Source: Sporothrix humicola (taxonomy: Eukaryota > Ascomycota > Sordariomycetes > Ophiostomatales > Ophiostomataceae). From it: a stretch of 64,000 bases of DNA. The stretch spans positions 62,001 to 126,000 of the forward strand of contig WNYE01000005.1 of NCBI GenBank assembly GCA_021396245.1. Reading direction: 5' to 3'. Shown piece after piece: positions 23,793-32,846 of this stretch. The position numbers and the translations under genes are program-made. The stretch's first letter is position 1. Each line of letters opens with the position of its first letter. A model generated the notes under the pieces. It was not told where the DNA came from. It worked only from the letters and a program-made list of their open reading frames with translations, and did not search any database.

Positions 23793-26564
23793 ATGAGCGG
23801 CAGCACAGCGGTCGAGTCGTCGTCATTAGACGCGGGTAAGTGCAGACGGAAGGTGCCCACATTGTCACTTGACATTGAGATCCGACTAACCTTATTCTCA
23901 GCCGACTATGACCCTGTCACACACCTCAACATGCTCTTCAGTCACGCATCGACCGTCGGCTCGCTGTCGTCTGTATCCCGACGCCTCCGGACACACTCTA
24001 CCGACTTGGCTTCCTCGATTTCTGCTCTCGAAACAGCCCAGGCCTACGCCCCCGATTCGTCACTCGACCGCATGCAGACAGCCCAGGCCGAGCTGGCGTC
24101 TGTGTTTGCCCGCATCGAAGATGTCCGCCGCCGCGCCGTGCAGACAGAGGAGGACATTACGAACATGACGGCCGACATCAAGCGGCTGGACGGCACAAAA
24201 CGCAATCTGACCGTGTCCATGACCGCCCTGAAACGACTTCAGATGTTGACTACTGCCTACGAACAGCTGCGCACGCTGTCTCGTACCCGCCAGTACCGCG
24301 AATGCGCGGGCCTGCTGCAGGCCGTGCTGCAGCTTATGCGCCACTTCAACAGCTACCGCTCCATTGACCAGATTGCCGTGTTGAGCCGCGGCGTCGGCGA
24401 CTTGCAGCGCGAGCTGCTCGAACAAGTCTGCGAGGACTTTGAGATGGCGTTTACAAAGGACGAGGTGGCTGCTCGGCGCGGCATGCTGATCGAGGCCTGC
24501 CTGGTAATGGACGCGCTGGGCGATCAAGCGCGGTCGCGGCTGGTTACTTGGTACGTCAACACGGAGCTGCGCGAGTACCGCCAAGTTTTTCGGGGCAACG
24601 ACGAGGCGGGCAATCTCGACAACATTGGCCGCCGTTACGCCTGGTTCCGGCGCATGATCACCACACACGAAGAGGAGCACGCCGCGCTCTTCCCGCCGCA
24701 CTGGCGTGTCAACGAGACGCTGGCCACGAGTTTCTGCGACGGCACCCGCGACGATTTCAAGGGTATCCTGGAGCGCAGCATGCGCCGTCCCGACGGCGCT
24801 GCCGGCAAGATTGATGTCAACTTGCTGCTGAGCTGTCTCCAGGAGACGCTCGACTTTGAGCAGTGGCTGGAGCGCCGGTTTGCCGCCAACGAGAAGCAGC
24901 CGCGTGCTAGTATCGATACACTGAGCTCGGCCGACGAGCGCACGCAGACATCGTTTATCGGGTCCATATCGACGGCCTTTGAGCCCTATCTGAGTCTGTG
25001 GGTTGAGTCACAGGACCGCAGCCTTGCTGCGCTCATGCCGCGCTACCGCACCCAGAGCCTCGTGGCCGCCGACGAAGAGTTTACGGCCGAAAGCATCGCG
25101 CCGTCTGCCCTCGACCTGTTCCACGTCTATAAGGTTACGCTATCCCAATGCGCCAAGCTGTCGACGGGAGAGCGGCTGCTCGACCTGTCGCGCATTCTGG
25201 CCAAGTATCTTGACGAGTACGCACAGCAGGTGCTGCTCCACTCTCTTCATCTGCCGACACAAGCGGCCCCAACCGCTACGACTGCCCACCAACAGCAGCA
25301 GCAACATGCCGCTCTGTTGGCCTCGGCGGCTGCGGCGCCCATCAACGATGTTGTCGTGGTCATGAACACGGCCGACTTCTGGAACAAGAACGCCACGCAG
25401 CTCGAAGAGAACATTCGCAAGCGCATCGATGCCGAGTTTGTCGACCGCGTCGATCTGTCGGCGCAGGCAGACACACTCTTGGGCGTCGCTAGCAACGCCG
25501 TCCAGGTGCTCGTGCGCAAGGTCGAGGCCGACTGTGAGCCCGCCTGGCGTGAAATGCGCAACACCAACTGGAGCCGCATGGAGGGCGTCAGCGACCACAG
25601 CTCGTACGTCTCGGAGCTCATCAAGATTGTCGACGAGAAGGCCAAGGCAGTGTTGGGCGTCGTGGCCAAGCCACAATACGCGCGCGCCTTTTGCGACCAC
25701 CTGGTCGAGCACCTGGCCAATGCCTTCTTGGCCAACATTGTGCAGTGCCGGCCTGTTTCCGAAGTCGCTGCCGAGCAGATGCTGCTCGACAAGTACACAC
25801 TCACCAAATCCTTTGAGAATCTGCTGACGGCCCACCACCCGCCGTCTGCCGGTTCGTCCAGCGCCGCCTCGGCCAGCTTCGTCAAGCGCGTCAATGCCAC
25901 CATGAGCCGCGTCGACCCGCTCCTAAAGACACTGCAGGTCCAGCCCTCGCCGCCCGAGGGTCTGGTGCAAGCTTACCTGATCCACGTCGCCGACCGCTCC
26001 GAACCCAACTTCCGCAAGATCCTCGATATCAAGGGTGTCCGCAAACAGGACCAGCCGCACCTGCTCGAGCTCTTTGTCATTCACCGCGACAGCCCCAGCG
26101 CCACAGGCCGCCAGCTTGTGGCCAGTTCAGCCTTGTTGACGCCACTCCTCAGCCAGACCGGTTTCGGCCACTCTGTCAGCAGCAGCCTCAGTCTCGGAAG
26201 CAGTACGGCCGCTGCCGCTACGGCTGCCGGCAGCGCCGCCCAACGGTTCGACGCGACTTCACTTGGCGAAAAGCTGCTGAATGCCGCCCGTGATGCAGGC
26301 TCAAGCTCTGGATTGGGCCTAGGCATTGTTGGCGGTGCCAGTGCTCCTCTGGGCGGAAGCAGCAGTGGAAGCGGTGACGGTGGTCTTTCTGCGGCCAGCC
26401 CCACGGACGCCGCGCCTGAAAAGGCCACCATCAACGAGAACCTCAAGAACATTGGCAAGTTCTTCCGTCGCGACATCGGTGTCGGTGGTCTTGGTGGACT
26501 GGGCGCTCGTTTCGGCAAGCGGGATATCACCCCGACGGGCCAGAACGACGACGGGTCGAGGTAG
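23793..26564 (+). CDS. vps53: Vps53, GARP complex subunit
   Basis: Exons 23793-23835 and 23902-26564, giving 901 aa. The 66-bp intron (GTAAGT, GACTAAC branch, CTCAG) keeps frame and has no stop, so retention would add 22 residues after the 14-residue exon 1. The N-terminal Vps53 domain is clear: YDPVTHLNMLFSHASTVGSL at the start, coiled-coil segments, then RLDGTKRNLTVSMTALKRLQ near residues 107-130 followed by an RQYRECAGLLQAVLQLMRHF segment. The C-terminal part has PNFRKILDIKGVRKQD followed by an Ala/Ser/Gly-rich linker and a basic end, common in fungi. Vps53 works with Vps51, Vps52 and Vps54 to tether endosome-derived vesicles at the trans-Golgi. I first considered Cog6, another tethering subunit, but the TKRNLTVSMTALKRLQML block is characteristic of Vps53. 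Confidence 0.9.
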   Translation: MSGSTAVESSSLDAGKCRRKVPTLSLDIEIRLTLFSADYDPVTHLNMLFSHASTVGSLSSVSRRLRTHSTDLASSISALETAQAYAPDSSLDRMQTAQAELASVFARIEDVRRRAVQTEEDITNMTADIKRLDGTKRNLTVSMTALKRLQMLTTAYEQLRTLSRTRQYRECAGLLQAVLQLMRHFNSYRSIDQIAVLSRGVGDLQRELLEQVCEDFEMAFTKDEVAARRGMLIEACLVMDALGDQARSRLVTWYVNTELREYRQVFRGNDEAGNLDNIGRRYAWFRRMITTHEEEHAALFPPHWRVNETLATSFCDGTRDDFKGILERSMRRPDGAAGKIDVNLLLSCLQETLDFEQWLERRFAANEKQPRASIDTLSSADERTQTSFIGSISTAFEPYLSLWVESQDRSLAALMPRYRTQSLVAADEEFTAESIAPSALDLFHVYKVTLSQCAKLSTGERLLDLSRILAKYLDEYAQQVLLHSLHLPTQAAPTATTAHQQQQQHAALLASAAAAPINDVVVVMNTADFWNKNATQLEENIRKRIDAEFVDRVDLSAQADTLLGVASNAVQVLVRKVEADCEPAWREMRNTNWSRMEGVSDHSSYVSELIKIVDEKAKAVLGVVAKPQYARAFCDHLVEHLANAFLANIVQCRPVSEVAAEQMLLDKYTLTKSFENLLTAHHPPSAGSSSAASASFVKRVNATMSRVDPLLKTLQVQPSPPEGLVQAYLIHVADRSEPNFRKILDIKGVRKQDQPHLLELFVIHRDSPSATGRQLVASSALLTPLLSQTGFGHSVSSSLSLGSSTAAAATAAGSAAQRFDATSLGEKLLNAARDAGSSSGLGLGIVGGASAPLGGSSSGSGDGGLSAASPTDAAPEKATINENLKNIGKFFRRDIGVGGLGGLGARFGKRDITPTGQNDDGSR

Positions 26565-27538
26565 ACGGCGTGTCAAGAGGCATTTTTTGTGTATATTACT
26601 AGTAGAGCAAGCATTCAGCGTTTATTTTTGAATATCAATGGTTACGAAGACAAAGAGGATGCCATGAGGAAGGACTTTGACGCGCTATCACGTGATATCC
26701 ATCTGATGAAGGTACATGCTGAACTATCTCACGACCATGCGGTGACGTATTATCATGTCCATCAGTAGACTTATCCTGAACCTTTATATCACATTTCTGA
26801 TGTTCCTGTCTCACCTTTACACCAAAGTTCATGACAATCAACAAGTTGATGCTCACCATCAGACATACGGATGTCGACATGAATCACGTGCAGCCGCGCG
26901 AAGGGCGGTGTGGTGCACGGCTGCTGAGACAGTGGACCCTGTTTGACATGCCCCACTTATCACAGGGACCTCCTGCCCAATGAGCGTGGGGTTGTTGGCC
27001 TCGTTGGACAGGTTCATGAGTGAGAGGACGGAGGAAAATGTGAGAAAAGAGAAGGAGAGACCGTCGGGACTGTCTCGACTGCCTCCCGCCGATAAAGGAA
27101 CATTATTCTGCCGACCACCGGCAGAAAATTTGGTGGTGGAAAGCGACAGGTGCAGGGCGGTCAGGGTGGGCCAATGGGCGCTGTGGGCCACTTTTTGCGG
27201 CACTCAACTTTTTTTAGCCCCACGTTGAACAGTCGAGAAAAAAAAAACTACTAGCTCCAAAAAAGAGGACGAAAAAAAAAATTGGAGGCGGAAAGGCAAA
27301 AGGTTTTGCTGGGCAACGACTGAGAACCTCGAAAAAAACCCAAAAAAAAGTTTCTGCTGCCAACCCCCTCCCCCAGTCTTCTCGCCTTTTCTGCCTCTCA
27401 GTCCGACTTTTCTTTCGGTTGATTCCTCCCTTTCTTCTCGATCTTTTGACCTCTCTCTCTTTTCCTCTTCTCTTTCCACCTCCTTTTTTCCTTACCGATT
27501 TTTTTTTTTTTTTCAAATTCCTCACAACCACATTCAAG
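26565..27538. other. Intergenic region, ssb1 promoter and leader
   Basis: No gene. A perfect 12-bp palindrome with a CACGTG core lies at 26686-26697 and a second CACGTG at about 26885. The last 170 bases before the ssb1 ATG are almost pure pyrimidine, ending in a run of T around 27500-27515, as in many highly expressed fungal genes. Confidence 0.7.
26686..26697. promoter_or_regulatory. E-box palindrome TATCACGTGATA
   Basis: A perfect 12-bp palindrome containing CACGTG, the site class bound by fungal bHLH factors. It lies about 120 bp after the vps53 stop and 840 bp before ssb1, so it could serve either or neither. Binding is inferred from the motif alone. Confidence 0.35.
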
Positions 27539-29794
27539 ATGGCCGAAGAAGTTTACGACGGTGCGATCGGTATCGATCTGGGTATGTTTGATCCCATCAT
27601 TGTCGATGTTGTCTTGATTGGCGTCTCGAAATCATCAACATCGTCTTCGATGCAATTGAGCATTGAGCATTGACGATTTCCAATGATATTCGATATCCAT
27701 CTCGACATCTCGACACGCCCTCACCCAATTGACCACGCCCCAATGCTCAATACTAACAACACCAGGCACCACCTACTCTTGCGTTGCCACCTACGAGGGC
27801 AGCAATGTCGAGATCATTGCCAACGAGCAGGGTAGCTTCACCACTCCCTCGTTCGTCTCGTTCACCGAGGAGGAGCGCCTGATCGGTGAGGCCGCCAAGA
27901 ACCAGGCCGCCATGAACCCGGCCAACACCGTCTTCGATGTCAAGTACGTTGGCCCCCGAATCGAAATCACAATCACCGATTCCCATCCAAAAATATATCA
28001 TGAATACTAACGCTTTTCCCCCAGGCGCCTTATCGGCCGGAGATTCGACGACCCGACCGTCAAGAAGGACATCGAGTCGTGGCCCTTCAAGGTCATCGAC
28101 GAGGAGGGCAACCCCAAGGTCCAGGTCCAGTACCTGGGCAGCACCCACACCTTCTCGCCCCAGGAGATCTCCGCCATGGTCCTGACCAAGATGAAGGAGA
28201 TTGCCGAGGTCAAGATCGGTAAGAAGGTCGAGAAGGCCGTCATCACGGTCCCGGCCTACTTCAACGACAACCAGCGCCAGTCGACCAAGGACGCCGGTGC
28301 CATTTCGGGCCTGAACGTCCTGCGTATCATCAACGAGCCCACCGCTGCTGCTATTGCCTACGGTCTCGGCTCGGGCAAGTCGGCCAAGGAGCGCAACGTC
28401 CTGATCTACGATCTGGGCGGCGGCACTTTCGATGTCTCGCTGCTGAACATCCAGGGCGGTGTCTTCACCGTCAAGGCCACGGCCGGTGACACCCATCTGG
28501 GTGGCCAGGACTTCGACACCAACCTGCTCGACCACTGCAAGAAGGACTTCACCCGCAAGACCAAGAAGGACCTCGGCAGCGATGCCCGTGCCCTGCGCCG
28601 TCTGCGCACTGCTTGCGAGCGTGCCAAGCGCACCCTGTCCAGCGGCACCCAGGCCACCATCGAGATCGACTCGCTGTTCGACGGCGAGGACTTCTCGCTG
28701 CAGATCACCCGTGCCCGTTTCGAGGAGCTGAACAGCGTCGCCTTCAAGGGCACCCTCGACCCCGTTGCCCAGGTCCTCAAGGACGCCGCCATCGAGAAGG
28801 GCGCCGTCGACGAGATCGTCCTGGTCGGTGGCTCCACCCGTATTCCCCGCATCCAGAAGCTGCTGAGCGACTTCTTCAACGGCAAGAAGCTCGAGAAGAG
28901 CATCAACCCCGACGAGGCTGTCGCCTACGGTGCCGCCGTCCAGGCCGGTATCCTGTCGGGCAAGGCCACCTCGGCCGACACCGCCGACCTGCTGCTGCTC
29001 GATGTCGTCCCCCTGTCGCTGGGTGTCGCCATGGAGGGCAACATCTTTGCTCCCGTTGTTCCCCGCGGTACCACCGTCCCTACCCTGAAGAAGCGGTAAG
29101 TACGCTAACGGCCGGACCACTTTTGGCCGGACCCGCTTTTGCCGTCTGATTACCTAATCATTTTTGCTCGTCTCCTCGCATCTCTTTTTTTTGTTTTCAT
29201 TTGACATCATCATCACAACATCAACTAACAAAACCCTCTAGTTCGTTCACGACTGTCTCGGACCAACAGAGTCAGGTCTCGTTCCCTGTGTTCCAGGGTG
29301 AGCGTGTCAACTGCGAGGACAACACCTCGCTGGGCGAGTTCACTCTGGCCCCCATTCCTCCCATGCGCGCCGGTGAGCCCGTCCTCGAGGTCGTCTTCGA
29401 GGTTGACGTCAACGGTATCCTTAAGGTGACCGCCACCGAGAAGACCTCGGGCCGCAGCGCCAACATCACCATCAGCAACTCGGTCGGCAAGCTGTCGACG
29501 ACGGAGATTGAGAAGATGATCGGCGAGGCCGAGGAGTTCAAGACCAAGGATGAGGCGTTCAGCAAGCGCTTCGAGGCCAAGCAGCAGCTTGAGTCATACA
29601 TCCAGCGCGTCGAGGACATTGTCTCCGACCCCACCCTGTCGCTGAAGCTGAGACGCGGCCAGAAGGACAAGATCGAGCAGACCCTGAGCGAGGCCATGGC
29701 CCAGCTCGAGATCGAGGACTCGTCCGCCGAGGACCTCAAGAAGAAGGAGCTGGCTCTCAAGAGACTCGTCACCAAGGCCATGAGCCAGCGCTAA
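27539..29794 (+). CDS. ssb1: Ssb-type cytosolic Hsp70, ribosome-associated
   Basis: Four exons: 27539-27581, 27766-27943, 28025-29095 and 29242-29794. They give 614 aa, against 613 in yeast Ssb1. Introns of 184, 81 and 146 bp have canonical borders; intron 1 has a TACTAAC branch point. The ATPase domain shows IDLGTTYSCV at 12-21, YDLGGGTFDVSLL, and VLVGGSTRIPRIQKLL. The substrate-binding domain follows (VPRGTTVPTLKKR, then NGILKVTATEKTSGRS) and a helical lid ends in KRLVTKAMSQR. The start MAEEVYDGAIGIDLG and the absence of a signal peptide, of KDEL and of EEVD identify the Ssb class rather than BiP, mitochondrial or Ssa Hsp70. With Zuo1 and Ssz1, Ssb binds ribosomes and folds nascent chains. 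The codons are strongly C/G-ending, consistent with high expression. Confidence 0.97.
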
Positions 29795-30530
29795 GCGCGC
29801 CCCTGCTTGCGGGTTGATGTGTCGAGCGAGGGAGCCTGTTCTTCTTAACAGGTGCTCTCGTGCAAAAACGAAAAAAAAATGAAAACGGCGAAAAAGAACC
29901 AAAATGAATAACTTGGTGTTTTTTTAGAATGGGAACCAAAATCCACAAAAACGGAGCCAACTGATTTTTTTACTTTATAATGGAGGGATGGAAATATGAA
30001 TGCGAGAAGAAGAAAAACAAAGTGACCAAGACTGGAATGTAGGAAATGTATCTTATGCCGGACACGTCTTTTCTCTCTTTCTATCTTTTTTTCTTTTGCT
30101 GTTCTTTTTCACATCTGTTCACTTTTTCTCATTTTTTCTCGTTTTTCTAGTTTCTTCTTATTTATGTACGTCGTACGTCGGTGTGGGATATTTATTTGAA
30201 TTTTCACGCCAAACATTTATTGATCTTGACTTGATATACACCTCGTGAATAAACTGATTGTGAAATGAAGAGATGGGCATGTTTACAAGTGACTTCACTC
30301 AGGCTCCTGGTGTATCCAAATGTCCGAACGATCGGACCACCGACGCAGTGTAGTAAGTACTGATAATAAGTGTTGTAATGATGTAAGTGATGTAAGTTGT
30401 GTAAGTGATGTAAGTGTTGTAAGTGATGTAAATGTTATATGTAAATAAAATCAAATAAGACTTCCAAAAGTTATTGGGAGCCCTTCGCTAAATATTTATG
30501 TCATCCAACCCGCCACACACCCTACACCCT
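29795..30530. other. Convergent 3' intergenic region
   Basis: This separates the 3' ends of ssb1 (plus) and the AA9 gene (minus). It is AT-rich, with T-runs near 30080-30150, and holds an array of 9-bp units at 30383-30436. No open frame has coding character. Confidence 0.75.
30383..30436 (+). repeat. 9-bp array of GTAAGT units
   Basis: GTAAGT occurs at 30383, 30392, 30401, 30410 and 30419, then GTAAAT at 30428, all exactly 9 bp apart. Units are of the form GTAAGTGAT, GTAAGTTGT or GTAAGTGTT. Looser GTAA copies extend upstream (30375) and one GTAAGT sits at 30353. GTAAGT is the consensus 5' splice site used by genes in this same window. Confidence 0.85.
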
Positions 30531-31298
30531 CTAACACTTCAACGGCTCAGGACCAGGCGGCTTGTAGTCCTTGGGCACGGGGTAGTAAATGTTGACAACC
30601 AAGCCGGGGTCGGTGGGCTTGTAAATACCCGGAATCGACGACAGCGATGTCGGCAACGAGCCGCTGCCGCCCGACACGGAGAGCTGGGCGCACGAGATGT
30701 ACAGCTGGGCACCGCCGACGGCACTGGCGCTGTGAAGTCCAATGTGCTCGACCCGCAACAAGTAGTCGCCGCTCGGGATGCACTTGGGAATGGTGACGTC
30801 CAGCACGGACTTGCCCTGCGAGGGCCACGCCAGGCCAGTCCCGACGGTCGGGTAGTCCTGGAAGATCTTGAACCAGACGGGGCCGGCACCGGTCATCGTC
30901 GATGCCGTCTCGCCCTCGGGGGCCTTGGCCATCCAGAACGACAGGGGGCCGGGGTGGGTGACAGAGGCCGTGGCGACGTAGCTGATCGTCTGGCCGGCCG
31001 TGACATTGACAGTCTCGGCGCCTTCGCTGCCGGCAGCGAGCTGGTAACACGTCATGGCAGACGAAGTGACGTCGGTGACGGGGCCATTGCTCTGGAAGTT
31101 TGTGGTCTTGCGGACATTGACCCAGTCGCCGGTCTTGACGCCGCCGATAACCGTGTTCTTGAAGACGTCTGGAAGGGGAGAAGGTTAGGAGGTTGATTTT
31201 GATTTTATTTTCAGTTGCATTTAATTTTTGAACAAAGGATACTCACAGTGCGCCTCGGCGACTGACGCCAGGAGGATGAGGGCTGCTGAGGCCTTCAT
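30531..31298 (-). CDS. AA9 lytic polysaccharide monooxygenase
   Basis: Two exons on the minus strand, 31298-31247 and 31168-30531, joined over a 78-bp intron with a CTAAC branch point; 229 aa. A 16-residue signal peptide (MKASAALILLASVAEA) precedes His17, which becomes the N-terminal copper ligand of the mature protein (HYVFKNTV). The second copper histidine is His89 in THPGPLSFWMAK. The axial-tyrosine region reads RVEHIGLHSA followed by GGAQLYISCAQL, matching the AA9 pattern. Cys58 (MTCYQ) and the ISC cysteine likely form the conserved disulfide. The enzyme should be secreted and oxidatively cleave cellulose or another beta-glucan. There is no CBM1 or long linker; it ends at PEPLKC. It stands alone among housekeeping genes. 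Confidence 0.95.
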
Positions 31299-32846
31299 GG
31301 TTGCTGCTTTCTTGGGAGAGATGCAGATGGATAGAAGAAGGACGACGTCACGATGTAAAGGAAAATAAAAATAAAGACTGGAGGAAGGGGAAGGCCCCTA
31401 TTTAAACAAGAGAAGAGAGAATTACGAGAAAGGAAATGCCCGGGCCACAACCAAGATATTGTTTATTACTGTCACGGGCGCCTTTTACGGCACGTTCTCT
31501 TCCTCTTGGCCGACCCAGGAAAGAATGAGTAAATAAATAGACACTATGCGTGGAACACTATATCATGAGGAAAGAAATGGAAAGAAAGTGAGGGAGAAAC
31601 GTGGAAGATGGAAGCAGCATTGGCTTCTCAATCTCACAGCATGAATCATATTAAAGAGAGACACGAGGCCAAAGTGGCGACAAAGCATGGCCGTGATTTG
31701 AATTTGTCGTCAAGAGCGAAAGAAGCGAGTTGATTCCCCGTGGGGGACGAAGGCGAAAATTGGGCATCGTTTATGGGCATCGCTTCAACGCTCCTCCGAA
31801 GTCCTTGGATTGCCAAAGAATGTCCGCCATGCGCGCGTGAGCCTTGTTTATTTCGCCATGGGGACGGCAGATGGACCGGGGTAAATGTGTGGAAGAGAGC
31901 ACGAAATAGGAAGAAACCTCGACGCGACCATATTGCTGAATGGATACCTACTATCGACCGGCTAAAAAGGGACGGAGCATACAACGTACTGGGCAAATAC
32001 GGGATATTAACGTGTGCGCACGTTTTTCTTTATAGACGGAAGACATTACCGAAGAGAGCGAGAAAGACGAAAATGAGAAGAGAGACAAATCTAGGCATGG
32101 AGAGCAAAAAGGCATCGCCGTCGTATATTGGATTTCATGTGAGGTTCTTGCAAGACCAGCACCTGCCACACCATCTTCTACACGTGGGGGAGTAGAGTGT
32201 GAAGCAATAAACTAAGTCTGGGGAAGACGAGAGACGAAAAACCATAGATGAAAGTCGAACTAGATTAAAAGAAATAAGAAAAAGAAAAGAGATTTGCTAC
32301 ACCACAGATATCGACTGAATCAATGCCAAGAAAAAAGGCTCGGATACCGGATGGCAATCAAGATGGGACTGGTTCATAAGATAATTCACAATGGATGGGA
32401 CGATACGTGTGAGGCTGGTATGAGATGGATGAAATTCTATTTTCTATTGAAATATTTTTTGGTGCATATCGTTTGATGCATTTTGGTGCACCTTCTTCCG
32501 TCTGTACTGTCCTTCCTTTCCTTCCACTTTGGAGTGGCACCGCCCTGTGCCCTTTTTGTTACAGAGAGATGAATAAAATAAAGCAAGTATGAATAAAAAC
32601 ACAACGCCGAAGCTTGGAGGAAGAGAGATGAAACTGGAAAAGACAGGATGGAAAGAGAGAGATGAGGAGAAAAACAAACAAAAAAGAAACGATGCAAAGT
32701 GACAAGGAGCAGCAAGAAACCAAATAGACGCAAACAGTACAAACCCAACTCATACAGAGACCATATTAACCGCTCCCCTTCTTTACTAAAGAACCTTACT
32801 TCTCAACACCTAGAACCGCCTGCCAGGCGCTCGCCGTTAACGTACT
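31299..32846. other. Intergenic region, AA9 promoter and spt5 3' flank
   Basis: The part next to 31299 is the promoter of the minus-strand AA9 gene. Read on the minus strand, TTTAAATAG at 31399-31407 is a TATA-like box about 100 bp before the ATG. The part near 32846 is the spt5 3' flank. Small frames (for example 31740-32195 plus) have no recognisable product. Confidence 0.65.

Noticed and set aside
23793..26564. Cog6 (COG complex) as identity of the 901-aa tethering protein
   Set aside because: The N-terminal TKRNLTVSMTALKRLQML block and the C-terminal fungal PNFRKILDIKGV segment are characteristic of Vps53.
27753..29120. 455-codon open frame antisense to ssb1
   Set aside because: It mirrors the coding exons and arises because C/G-ending codons leave few stops on the other strand. 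Long antisense frames of Hsp70 genes are a known artefact. Its translation is Leu/Val/Gly/Asp-rich with no domain.
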